This document shows, piece after piece, positions 1-9,093 of a DNA stretch of 23,790 nucleotides. Made by a program: the position numbers and the translations under genes. Position 1 is the first letter of the stretch, and each line of letters opens with the position of its first letter. Source of the DNA: Chara braunii. Lineage: Eukaryota > Streptophyta > Charophyceae > Charales > Characeae. Under the pieces are notes generated by a model. That model was not told the DNA's origin, made no database searches, and was given only the letters and a program-made list of their open reading frames with translations. The stretch is from assembly GCA_003427395.1 (NCBI GenBank), contig BFEA01000260.1, forward strand, positions 826,061-849,850, in the 5' to 3' direction.

Positions 1-635
1 CCTGCGCTATAAAGCACCATTTTGTATGTATCGGAATGCACATTGCTTGTTGAGATTCCACTTGCACTGCATTGTCCATTCAGTCCTTTTTATCACATTG
101 CGGATCCTCGGTTTGTATGTACATCGCCCAACTGGGCATGTAACACAGCCAAGCAACCACACAATTTTGCATTCAAGCCTGTTGCTGAGCACTGTTGTGC
201 GGTCAAGTGTCAAGTGAGGCTGAAAGGCACTGCAGTGGTGTAGTTAACCGTCTCCTGCGGTGTAGTTGTAGAGCTTCAGCAAGAGAGATAAAGAGAGGAA
301 CAAGGAAGACATTCAGATAGGCAGAGAGATGCCAAAGGGTAGTTAGGATATGAGAGACGAGGAATACATTCAGAGAGGCAGAGAGATGCCTAAGGGCAGT
401 TAGGATACGAGAGAGAGAGGGAGAGCCATACCTGCTTGAGTTGCACAGCAGCCATAGCCACCCGTGTGTAGATGCATGAGAGTTCGTTGTACAACACTGA
501 ACTTTCAAGCTAATTCCGAAGTGTGCTCATTGTGTTGGTTTGCATGATTTTGCATCTCGTTTCATGGAGTTTTCCACATTGATGTGTAAACGTGTGATGT
601 TTGGAGAAGCAATGTCAATCGGTGCGATCGTTGCA
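1..635 (+). mobile_element. Probable 3' part of a 5' LTR (family unknown)
   Basis: The stretch ends with CA at 634-635. Two bases later comes a sequence matching 11 of 12 bases of the usual initiator-Met primer site, which is the normal order at an LTR/internal junction. A TATAAAG string lies at 9-15 and could be the LTR promoter. The start of the LTR would lie before the window. The end bases resemble those of LTR copy A read on its own sense strand, as both carry GATCGT shortly before the terminal CA. Open frames here (for example 203-508 minus) only reflect a purine-rich duplication and are not credible genes. The LTR call is an inference from one junction; no second copy is in the window. 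Confidence 0.4.
309..414 (+). repeat. 57-bp tandem duplication
   Basis: Two nearly identical units begin with ATTCAGA at 311 and 368. Each contains GGCAGAGAGATGCC followed by AGTTAGGATA. They differ at only a few positions, so the duplication is fairly recent. It lies inside the presumed LTR. Confidence 0.8.
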
Positions 636-637
636 AT

Positions 638-649
638 TGGTATTAGAGC
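638..649 (+). promoter_or_regulatory. Primer binding site-like sequence (tRNA-iMet type)
   Basis: TGGTATTAGAGC differs by one transition from the common plant LTR-retrotransposon primer site TGGTATCAGAGC, which pairs with the 3' end of initiator tRNA-Met. It follows a CA dinucleotide after a two-base AT spacer, the same spacing as at the primer site of element 1 (8839-8850, minus). No gag is recognisable downstream, so the element may be non-coding or decayed. Confidence 0.45.
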
Positions 650-1913
650 AGACTCTTGTTGTCTCCCCTGGTGGAGGCAACATGGAAGAAGTTGGAAGAG
701 CGATATAGGCCAGCAAGTGATCAACAGGTGTTGCGTGGTGGGTGAAGCGAGTGGCGGCTTGGAGAATTGACAGGCAATTAGGGTTGCTTGGCACAGTGGA
801 AGAAGAGGTCAACGGAGAGGAGAAACTTACCAGAGCAATTGTGTGGAGAGATTAGAGCAAGCATGGAGCGCCATCCAGCTTACAGTGAAGTTCCTCCATT
901 AACCTTTGCCTGGCATGCATGCGTATTGTGCCCTGTGATGGTGGAATTTGTTGGGCTTTTCTGGTGACTCGCGCTGCTGTTCCCAATCCTTTTTGTTGTC
1001 ATCAAGTCGAGGCTCTAAGGATAGGATGCAAACATTATAGACGGGTAGGTCAACTTGCCAATCTATCTCACATCGTGGTTGGCACGGCCATGAGCAGCAG
1101 GCGCTCGTTAGACATCCTGTCTAGCCGCAACGACTGGTACCGGCCAGGATGCGGTCAACTCGAGGAGACAGAGACCGATGTGAGCAAGGCGGTTGGCATG
1201 AGCTAGGTTCACCACCCGTCATGATCAAAAGCTGCTGCAGTAGCTGCACTGGCCAGAGTGTGGAGGGGGAGCTCATAAAATAACCCGTCTATCAGCTTGT
1301 GAGCTGGCATAGCAGTGGGTGATTAACTCTGTTGGAGATGTAAGAAGAGAAGCCAAAAGAAAAGATAGATCTCAACAGGCCAGATCAAACACGGCCATGT
1401 AAACATGATTGCAGGAGAGAAGCATATATTGTCACATAGCTATGAGCTAAAGAGCGCACTTTACGAAAGAAAAGATAAAAATACAAAAAGCAAGGCACAT
1501 TGAAACCATTCAATTTCTCATTCTTCTTTTAACTCTCCCTACACTGTGCCTGTCACGTACAAGGCTCGCCACGTTGATGAAGTTGAGCGGTCGTGGCAAA
1601 CACCCTTACAAGGGTATTTGTCGTCCTTTTAAAGGTCGCACTGGGTGCGTCCTTGATCAACGAAACGCGCCGATGAGGTAAAATCCGTCAGGGCGCTCAC
1701 CTCGGCAACCTCGCTCTTGGCGAGACTCCGAGTCGAATACGACCAGATTAAAATGTGTGGGGCATGCATTATTGCGTTGCACGGTGAGATAGCGGTTAGT
1801 CATCGGCAATACTAGGCTGATGAAATGACGCCAAAGCCGTAGGGCCTGGTTACTCCACCTTCTGTAATTTTTATTGTTGATTATATTTTTTTCTTTTATT
1901 TTATAAAGACTAG
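650..1913. other. No recognisable gene
   Basis: This follows the presumed primer site. A 95-codon open frame at 919-1206 (plus) and an 89-codon frame at 1657-1926 (minus) match no family I know. Neither has a convincing start or any motif. The stretch could be the decayed interior of the element whose LTR ends at 635, or intergenic DNA. Confidence 0.4.
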
Positions 1914-2117
1914 ATTTACTTCGCAACTAGTTCGGCCTCTGGCGGGACACGGCACGAAGAGGATAAAAACTTTACCTTGCCCACAGGCGGGAAGTTTGTG
2001 TTGGACAACGCGTCGAAAGGCGCAGCGTTGGCAGACCTAGTCTGGGGGAAAGTCTGGAAGTTCGACAAAGTATGTCATGCGTACGACGGCCTAGATACCA
2101 GGGAGCTGCAATCCTAG
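1914..2117 (+). pseudogene. Possible degraded coding fragment, family not recognised
   Basis: One plus-strand frame stays open for about 67 codons and ends at TAG 2115-2117. Its composition looks protein-like: an acidic/basic stretch, then TLPTGGKFVLDNASKGAAL, then a tryptophan-rich segment. The same frame continues for about 30 sensible codons beyond the stop, rich in R, K and W, as if the TAG had replaced a tryptophan codon. There is no credible start methionine and no motif I can name. Transposase, a host-gene exon and chance are all possible; I infer only that this could be a relic of coding DNA. Confidence 0.2.
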
Positions 2118-2239
2118 GTGCGGGCAGCTTCTTGGCATCTTCCGACGGCCAAGAGGTTGGCCGGTAGGCCCAGGCGGAGGCCTGGTTTGTGCGGGTAGGA
2201 CCAATCACGGTCCCACGACTATTCATACGCAGGTTCGCG

Positions 2240-2330
2240 CCTACCTAGCTCAGCCTTCGGCCTAGTTCTAATGGTTACGCTATTAGACTTTCAAGCGACA
2301 GGTTTGTGATTCGAGGTCAGCGAATTATTA
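2240..2330 (+). repeat. tRNA-like sequence, possible tRNA-derived SINE head
   Basis: The order resembles a tRNA gene with RNA polymerase III promoter boxes. A box A-like TCTAATGGTTACGC lies at 2267-2280. An anticodon-loop-like CTTTCAA follows (TTC, as in Glu tRNA). A box B-like GTGATTCGAGGTC lies at 2306-2318. The spacing between boxes is about right. The anticodon and T stems pair poorly and there is no clean acceptor stem, so it is not a functional tRNA. An A/T-rich tract at 2431-2465 could be the tail of a SINE. Confidence 0.3.
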
Positions 2331-2849
2331 AGGAGCGAAGGAGCGCGACATGCGGGAACTGAGGGGTCAAGGGTTTTGAGGGACTATTCCCCTTGGTTTT
2401 GCCAGACGGGCTCAGACATTCCTCAGTTCCCTATTTTTATTAATTTTATTTCTACTTTTAAAGATTTCGTCTTTGACCAAACCGGAAAGTCGGCTTCGAG
2501 ACAGACGGTGGAGGAGTACTGCGGAGGAAGGAGCGGATGGAGGAAAGTCATGCATCCACACCTAGATGGGGGCGGACGGCCACTTTGTTGTCGCCGTCAT
2601 TGACCAGAGCGTAGGGTGCCAACCGGCATGGGCCGTTATGACCAGCATTGCAAGAGGGAGCAATTTGAACCCACTCCACGGGTGGCTGTCACGGCAGTCA
2701 AGGACCTTCAGCACGAGGCTCTTCGGCGCGGGCCCGTTCGGGGTCCTGCGTATTCAGGATGCCGATGGTATTCCTCTATCCTGCCCGTCTTGAAGCACGG
2801 CCTGAGGATTCCGGATTCAACGTGCATGCGAGCGGTGGGTGATCAGCCC
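2331..2849. other. Overlapping open frames, no recognisable gene
   Basis: Three plus-strand frames overlap here (2376-2603, 2566-2793 and 2616-2996; 75 to 126 codons). None has a recognisable domain. The longest runs into the hairpin repeat array, which argues that at least its 3' half is not coding. I see no minus-strand gene. Confidence 0.35.
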
Positions 2850-3630
2850 ACGAGGTGGAAAAAGCCTGAGTGGCGGGACCAGCACCTGCGGCACCATCCG
2901 CCAACCACGATTTGTTGTGAGAAGTTTGAGTGTAAACAGTTCTGTGGGACCGATGCCAGTGGGCCAAGCATAGTTGGTGCAACCGTGGACTGTTGAAAAA
3001 CAGTCCTGTGGGACCAACGCCATTGAGCTAAAGCTCAGATGGTACACCCGCAGACTATTGAAAAACAGCCTTGTGGGATGAGCGCTCATGCAAGCTCAAT
3101 TGATACACCCGCAAGCTGTTGAAAAACAGTCCTGCGGGCTCAGCACCTACACTAGCTCGGTTAGTACACCCCCGAGCTGCTGAAAATAGGCATGTGGGAC
3201 CAGCAGTTGCAAACCTAGCTCGGTTGGTATACCCACGACTGTGGAAATACAGATCGGAGTTCAAACCTCAATAGAAGCAGCTGAGTGGAACACCACGGTC
3301 CCAAATTACCTGGGGCAGTTTTGGCTAATGGGAGGTGCCATGGGGCCTCGCCCAACTTGTGTCCTTCGGAACATCCATTGATATTGGAAAAATAGGGAGA
3401 AGACTTGGGCAGCCCCTGCTCGCACAACTGCAGTACGGCCATGGGACCCCAGATCAGATGGTGGGACTGGCGCGTACTTGAAACCAAGCATGAGCTTTGC
3501 CCAGGGGGGGGGTCTCCCACTAGCTCTGTCGTAATGGCACCTAACCACTATCAAGGGTAGGTGCCGCGGTATCTGATGACAACCGCCCGCTACTCTGTTG
3601 AAAAAGCCTGGGTGGGAGTATGCCATGGAA
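2850..3630 (+). repeat. Tandem array of ~61-bp hairpin units, tRNA-like ends
   Basis: Clear units are centred on TTGAAAAACAG-type sequences near 2993, 3057, 3118, 3178 and 3240, with periods of 65, 61, 60 and about 62 bp. Weaker units lie near 2856, 2930 and 3597. Each clear unit has an AGCTC-GGTTGGTACACCC-like segment, then CTGTTGAAAAACAG, then TGTGGGACCAGC. At 2987-3006 the centre forms an 8-bp perfect stem capped by GAAA. The first segment resembles a tRNA D arm / box A. Only the last unit (3213-3272) is followed by a box B-like GAGTTCAAACCTC. Whether the array is tRNA-derived is an inference. Confidence 0.75.
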
Positions 3631-3939
3631 CAGGCCGTATAATATCTGCTGGACTTTTCCTCCTTTGTTTTTTTTTTCTCTCCGATCTGGCCACGATGCC
3701 ATCAGCTCTTCAAGAGTGTCGAGCAGCGCTAATCGGAGAAGAGAAAGGCAAAAGAGGGGCGATGAAGGGAGTAAGAAATGCAACGAAGGGGGCAACAAGG
3801 TTAGTAAGAGGAGAGAGTGGTAAGGCAGTAGTGAGAGAGTAACCGGAGAGACAGTAAGTGAAGGATGGCGCGTGAACCTGGTCGGGGTCAGGTCCACTTA
3901 CACGAAGACGAACAAGTCCAGAAACTGACGAAGACAAAG

Positions 3940-4425
3940 TAAGGAAGAGAGAGTGAGATTGCCATATCTTGGTCATTCCTTGACCATTTTAGGCAGACTA
4001 AGAGGCTGCATATGGGTTTTCGGGCAGGGCAAATTCGAATCTGCAGTCAGATTAAACAAAGGATTAGGGGAATAGGAACTACAAAAGAAAAGTCATGCGC
4101 GGATGAGTCGAGGAGGGAGAAGAAAGGAAAGAGCGGGAGTGAAAGTTGCGTGTTTCGCTCATTTCTCAACGGATTCAAGCAAGGGAGGCCAAAACCAAGG
4201 TTTTGAGACAAGGCGAACATGATGGCCACGTAAGTTTGGGCGTAGTGGATGGAGAGTTAGTAGAAAAAGAGGGTCCGCGGAGAAGTCGAGGAAGACGACG
4301 AGGAGGAAGAAGGGAGCTAAAGTTTGTGTATCTCGGTCGTTTATTGACCGTTTTGAGCAGATGAAGATGCTAATCGGGGGTTTCAGGGCGCTCCGAACAA
4401 GATGGTTGCATTCGATTCCTGTTTA
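3940..4425 (+). repeat. Three diverged ~180-bp direct repeat units
   Basis: Related stretches begin near 3967, 4152 and 4331. Each has a GGTCATT-like start, a TTGACC-like second half, then GCAG or GCAA, with purine-rich AAG/GAG sequence before it. The outer two also share a later segment with TTCGA. The outer units can fold into short GGTC/GACC hairpins. Divergence is high, so this may be an old satellite or a decayed duplicated leader. Open frames here (4012-4206 plus, 4047-4229 minus) are not convincing. Confidence 0.45.
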
Positions 4426-5093
4426 AGGCAACAGGTTTGTGGGGGCTGCGCGGTGGCGGAAGTATTTTTCCATGTTTTAGCGGAAGTTTAATTCTCATTT
4501 TGCATATTTGTGAATAGGGGAGCAAGGCCCCATAGCCGTGCACCCCACCTTTAAATTGGCACTCGTCCTCCTCACCATAGCGCACGCCCTCGCCCACGGT
4601 CACGATAGTTCTTGTTCGTCCTTGCAAACGTGACTTTCCTTCGTCATGATTACGATCGTCGATCTTCATGGTTATGCTCATTCCCTCGGTGCATTCGAAT
4701 CCCAGGCGTCTATTTCAGCAGTGGCGTTCAACCTGTTTGAACCTGCTTCGACATGAATCTGACTGAGATCCATGCCAAATTCGGGGGAGGCTAGATGCAA
4801 GCAAGGGACGAAGGAAGATTTGTGGCAAAGAAGGTGACCGAGAAAGTGAAAAAAAAAACAAAAAACAAACAAACAAAGGGGGAGAGAGGGTAGCGAAGTG
4901 GAGTCAAAGGGGGAGCAGTGGGAAGAGTGAGTGGCACATTCGAGCCTACTTACCGCTTCGATTGATTGACACCCTTTGACCTTCGTGGTTTTTTTTTTTT
5001 TTTCCACCACGTAACTGGGCTTATGTACACTTGACCCGAACCTGGCCATAGTGGTGGCCAGGTGCATTTTGGACAGTAGAGCGCAAAGCAGAC
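4426..5093. other. No recognisable gene; homopolymer tracts and a hairpin
   Basis: The stretch holds an A-rich tract at 4850-4880, a run of T at 4989-5003 bracketed by GTGG and CCAC, and a perfect 8-bp hairpin at 5041-5062 (CCTGGCCA with TGGCCAGG). A 150-codon minus-strand frame (4678-5130) crosses the T-run and matches nothing I know. Reverse transcriptase would be expected here if element 1 (minus strand) were complete, but no RT motif is visible in any frame. Confidence 0.4.
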
Positions 5094-5790
5094 TTAGAGC
5101 AACGGAGGTGAATGAACTTGGACGCGACATTTGTTTGCACTTAAAAGAGTCACAGGGGACTCGCGCGTCTCGTCCAATAGAACGGTACGCTCGTTCCCCT
5201 TGGCATCACGCACCACGAACTGATTATCCGCCCACGTGGTCCTTAGGCAATGAGCCTTTAACCAGCCCAAGCCAATGACCGCGTCGAAAGGACACGTGTC
5301 CATGACATAAAAGTTCAGCTCATGTGTGACAGTGTGATCCTTGTCAAAAGTGACGCACACACCTTTGACAACATGTGTTGAGGTGACAACCTCTTGGTTG
5401 CCCACCTGGGTCTGACAAGGGTTCTGCAATTTCACTTGCTTCATTCCCAGGCCCGCCTTACGAATCCCGTTAGGAGAAAAGAAGTTAGTCGTTGAACCAC
5501 TATCAATCAGCACACGGATGTATCGGCGGTTAATGAGTAACTTAAAGAAGGTCAGCTCCACACTCCCTTGAACACGGCGTTGCTGCTTGAGCTGCAGCCA
5601 ATGTTCCAGGTGAGAGTGGAAGTCACCTTCCTTAGTCTCCTCCCAAGGGTCAATGTAAAGTACTTGGACTGCGCCAGCCTTGGATTCAGCATCAGTTCGG
5701 GCTTCAAGAATAAGTTGTTCATCAGATTCAAGCTCCTTGGAGGGGCCTGCAACTTACTGTTTAGCATCCCTTGTTGTAGAGAGTGCCGAT
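5094..5790 (-). pseudogene. Element 1 retropepsin (aspartic protease) region
   Basis: The frame ending at 5094 encodes a retropepsin-like domain, the enzyme that cleaves Gag-Pol. The active-site motif I-D-S-G-S-T lies at about 5490-5507, and the flap-distal motif reads A-V-I-G-L-G-W near 5265. The 155-residue open frame begins at a GTG (5561). The same frame reads sensibly further upstream through an acidic linker to about 5790, so 5561 is not the real start. A TAA interrupts the linker near 5760. The frame differs from that of the knuckle just upstream, so a frameshift lies near 5795. The polyprotein stops after the protease, where RT would normally follow. Confidence 0.8.
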
Positions 5791-5797
5791 GACTCTT

Positions 5798-6064
5798 CTA
5801 CGCCCTTTGTCTGTTTCCCTGCAGACGATAACAGTCCTGCACAACATGCCCAGGCTTTTGACAATGCAAGCACACGTGCAGTTTGGATCTTCTTTCCCAT
5901 TCCTTTTGACTGATGCGGAGGGCTTCCCAAGGCTTGGTAAAAGCATCCTCCGGTTTCTCAGGGATCTTTGCATTCTTGGGGAGGTGTGTTATAGTTCCCT
6001 TACCCGAACTACGGTTAGGCCCCTTGTTTGAAGCAGTCTTTTTAGGCCCCTTGTTTGAATACAT
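5798..6064 (-). pseudogene. Element 1 gag C-terminus with CCHC zinc knuckle
   Basis: The frame contains a single zinc knuckle of the form C-x2-C-x4-H-x4-C (CLHCQKPGHVVQDC) at 5831-5872, the nucleic-acid-binding motif of retroelement nucleocapsid. A lysine-rich segment comes before it. Upstream gag is in another frame; the switch lies near 6062. Two copies of TAGGCCCCTTGTTTGA (plus-strand reading, starting at 6016 and 6043) form a 27-bp tandem duplication, nine codons long, at the start of this piece. Confidence 0.8.
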
Positions 6065-7548
6065 TTTTCTTCAGTATTCACGTCAGACTCGAGGGCTGAT
6101 GTAGAACAGCCCACGTCGGAGTCCGGCTCTAGATTGTCATCTAGAGACAGATCATCCGCATAGGACTGATCCTCAGCCCCCCGATGTTCATGCAGGGCAA
6201 GCTGGTTGCTGCTTCCGTACCGCTTGCGTTGCGAGGTTCTACCTGCAACGGGTGCCTTTACACGCCTGGCGAGTTCCTTGGCTTTTAGGTTGACTAGATC
6301 CGCCAGTAGCTCTCGCCAAGTGGTATGGTCTTTGAGTCCTAGTTGGGAGACGTATTCGTTAGGGGCCACTCCCATGACTACATCCATGCAAGACACGTCA
6401 GTCAATCCCAGGTTTGGAGTGGTGAACAAACCAGTCAAGTGCTGCTCCAAAGCCTGCATGAAAGTCTTCCACGTTTGGCCCTCGCGGGCCTCAAGCTTCA
6501 GTCTTGCCTTGAGCGCAGCGTGCTTATCTTGATACTGCGTGATGAGGAGGTCCTCAAGAGTACGTACAGGAGTCACTTTCAGCCACTCGGTCAGGTCAAT
6601 CCTCTCATAACGTGCTGTAACAGCTTGGAGTTCTATGAAACTCCGTACGACGGGCTTAGTATTAGTGCCCATGATCATGCTTCAGTCTTCCTGCGGTGTT
6701 CGCAGTACCTCGAAGTATGAGCGCATGGAGCTAATCCAAGAGGTGATATCCCCTTTCCCGTCGTATTTGGACGGCAGAGTGGCCACCCGCTTCTCCACTA
6801 CGGGACCGCTGTACTGTATGCCAGTAAGAACTGTGGCGTTTTGGGCTGATGTTTCTGCATTTGGGACTACGACCAGTGCAGAACTCTCGGCGCTGCCGCT
6901 TGAGGAGCTGGCACCGCTTCCTGTGCTCGTCACAGTTCCACTTGCTCTCGTCATGAGGACTGTGTTAGGGTGAGAGACTGGGACTGCAGCAAGTCGAGGG
7001 TTAGGAGGACGGGGGGCAGACAGTTGGGACTGTTTGAGGCTGACTATCTCAGCCTGCAGCTCTTGGTTCCGCTGCTCCAGGGCTGTTACACGGGACTCAA
7101 CGTCTTCCAAGGTCCGCAGTTGAACCAAGGCTGCTACGACAGCAGCTATCTTCTCTTGGAACCGGTCATCATTCGATTTCGGAACCGCAAGGAGGGCCAC
7201 CTGTTCAGCAATGCTTGTGGCTCTGGCTGCTGCCTCTGCCTCCCTTTCTCTGTGTATAGCGTCGTCATAAAGTTTCTGAAAGAAAGGCCTCTCGTTATCG
7301 GGCGCTGCGTCCAACATGGCCTTCCATTGCTCGGACGTGATGTCTGCCATGCCGAAGGATAGGGTGTCAGTAGATCTCTCAAGAGGGGTCCGCACCTTGC
7401 TCACTTTTGGACGAACACTCCTCTTACCCTTCCTCACACTCTCAAAAAGAACACCTTCTCTCTCCCTTCTCTCTCTTTCCGCTTTCTGCGCACGCGTCTC
7501 AATACCGGACATAGATAGTTCAGATAAAAGAAACAAACAGTAAATCAC
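5989..7548 (-). pseudogene. Element 1 gag, interrupted by one in-frame TGA
   Basis: Two pieces in the same frame are separated by TGA at 6684-6682. The N-terminal piece (7548-6682, 288 codons) has a basic start, a long heptad-like segment at residues 120-185 that predicts a coiled coil, a Ser/Gly-rich linker, and a region ending in SSMRSYFEVLRT. The second piece (6678-5989) continues the retrotransposon Gag fold: a tryptophan-containing GQTWKTFMQALEQHL and then HTTWRELLADLVNLKAKEL. Gag forms the particle shell. MSGIETRAQK, 12 codons inside, may be the true start. The C-terminal end is out of frame with the zinc knuckle. Confidence 0.82.
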
Positions 7549-8049
7549 ACAGAGTAGAAGGTAGAACTCCTAGCCGGAGCGGCAATTCATTTGGACTTAG
7601 AGAATGGCATTCACGCAGCAGAATAAAGAAAATAATTAAAAAAAACGAAAGAGAGGACTGACTCATCGAACGGGCCCGATCAGATTAGCTGGAGATCCCC
7701 TCTTGTCTAACCTGACAAGGTACATGTACCACAATAAATCAGCTGAAGAAGACTAACTGCAGCAATGGAGGTTTCGAGGGGTGCAGACGGTCGCCGAGCC
7801 AGACGCGGGGTAGTATGTGACAACATGCAGTAAGACCAGTCAAGATCCCCTTCAAAGGAATGCCCTTGCTAGCCGTATGTCCCCCAAGTTCAGCACAACA
7901 AAGAGATGCATTGGCGGCAACAGATTTGGGCCCTAAAGGTCCTGTCCCGTTGGGCCTGGTCCCACTGACTCTCGAAGGTCCCAAGTAGGTCGTGGACCAG
8001 GACCAACGAGATAGGTGTACCAAGTTAGTCCCAAACTGCCTCTACCGTA

Positions 8050-8304
8050 CTGAAAAGAAAAAGACAACTTTCAGCAAGAACTCACCCCTACAGCCGTTCA
8101 GAAATGAAAAGACATTGCACTGTAGAAAGATATGTCATTGAGAACAGATACATCATCCATCCATCCATCGGGTGAGAAAGCAATCCACATGCTCATACAC
8201 ACAACCAAAACCGCAAAGAAGGGGAAAAGAGCCCAGCACACCCCAACAGGCCATGAAGCACCAAGCAACCTCCCACGGGCATAACCAGGTCACATGACAC
8301 TTAC
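8050..8304 (-). other. Candidate leader intron (255 bp)
   Basis: On the minus strand, CAG|GTAAGT occurs at 8307-8299, an exact plant donor consensus. A pyrimidine run ending in TTTTTCTTTTCAG lies at 8062-8050, a strong acceptor. A CTGAA branch-like sequence lies about 25 bases before the acceptor. The interval lies wholly inside the element 1 leader, where removal would bring gag closer to the cap. It is inferred from sequence signals only. Confidence 0.3.
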
Positions 8305-8756
8305 CTGTGAGGCCCGGCCTCCAAAGATGGATAACGACTCACCCCCCTCTCTCCTTGGTCCTCCTAACCCCTAGCTACCACTACACGAAGTGTCCTAGCA
8401 TGACTAAGAGGGCCTTCGTACACCCCTGTTACAACTCCAGATCCCCCACCAATGTCTGAAGACCAAAGTAGCAACTTGCAGCTCTTCGATGCAGATATGG
8501 CAGCCTCCGTTCAAGTCTCCCTCTTGAGGGGAAGCCCAAAAGTCACTCAATGTCTTCTTGAAGTGCAGATTCCAGGTGCGAGTACCTCTCACTCTCTACT
8601 CCCTCTCGCTTACTCCAATCAGCCTCCTTTGTGTCTCACCACCCCATCCAATCACTCAAGCAAATTGGTCAGGTCTGATGTCGACTCTACATGACCTAAC
8701 CAGGTGGGGGCAATATCCACATACCTCACTGCCCCTCTTAACCCTAACTTCCCAAC

Positions 8757-8800
8757 CCTAATCCGAGATTAGGTTAGCCCTGACCTAATTCAGAATTAGG
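8757..8800 (-). promoter_or_regulatory. Two tandem 17-bp palindromes beside the primer site
   Basis: CCTAATCCGAGATTAGG (8757-8773) and CCTAATTCAGAATTAGG (8784-8800) each form a perfect 7-bp stem with a 3-base loop, and both stems share CCTAAT/ATTAGG. They lie 39-93 bases from the primer site, where retroelement leaders often hold packaging or dimerisation structures. The structure is visible; the role is an inference. Confidence 0.6.
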
Positions 8801-8838
8801 TTTAGGGTGACTAACACCTCTCGCCAACAAGTAAGTCC

Positions 8839-8850
8839 GCTTCGATACCA
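8839..8850 (-). promoter_or_regulatory. Element 1 primer binding site
   Basis: On the minus strand TGGTATCGAAGC follows the LTR terminus AACA after a two-base AT spacer. It matches 10 of 12 bases of the usual initiator-Met primer site, including the first seven that pair with the tRNA end. Position and orientation agree with gag downstream on the same strand, so copy A serves as the 5' LTR. Confidence 0.65.
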
Positions 8851-8875
8851 ATTGTTACGATCCTGGTCATTCGAG

Positions 8876-8913
8876 AAAGAAGAAGAAGAAGAAGAAGAAG
8901 AAGAAGAAGAAGA
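8876..8913 (+). repeat. (GAA)n microsatellite
   Basis: About 12 uninterrupted trinucleotide units near the inner end of LTR copy A. Copy D has a longer, broken AAG-rich stretch at the equivalent place (16079-16170). Confidence 0.95.
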
Positions 8914-9062
8914 TGTACACCAGCAAGACCAATGACAATTCCCCCTTCTCTCTCCACCTTCCTCCTCCTTCACTTCGCCAATCTTATTCTTCTCCCAATA
9001 ATAATGATAACAATGAGTGGATGAACCAGAATCAATATTCGAAGTTCCCTCTTCCTGCTGAC

Positions 9063-9093
<31 letters not shown>
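9063..9093 (+). repeat. (CAA)n microsatellite
   Basis: About ten units inside copy A, at a place where copies B-D have a short TTCTACTGCAG-like sequence instead, so it expanded only in this copy. Confidence 0.95.

Larger units (their letters stand above)
7549..8838 (-). other. Element 1 untranslated leader between primer site and gag
   Basis: About 1.3 kb separates the primer site from gag, which is long for a Ty3/Gypsy leader. No protein is recognisable; the 94-codon minus frame at 7739-8023 and the 62-80-codon frames near 8450-8690 match nothing. The stretch contains two adjacent palindromes near the primer site and a consensus splice donor and acceptor on the minus strand, listed separately. 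Confidence 0.5.

Noticed and set aside
203-508. 101-codon minus-strand frame with internal repeats
   Set aside because: The repeats are the 57-bp DNA duplication, and the frame overlaps a purine-rich, presumed LTR sequence.
3213-3272. Functional tRNA gene
   Set aside because: Box A and box B resemble a tRNA, but the D, anticodon and T stems do not all pair and there is no acceptor stem.
8740-8815. Interstitial telomere-like repeats (ACCCTAA and TTTAGGG)
   Set aside because: Only isolated, non-tandem occurrences are present, and most are part of the CCTAAT/ATTAGG palindromes.
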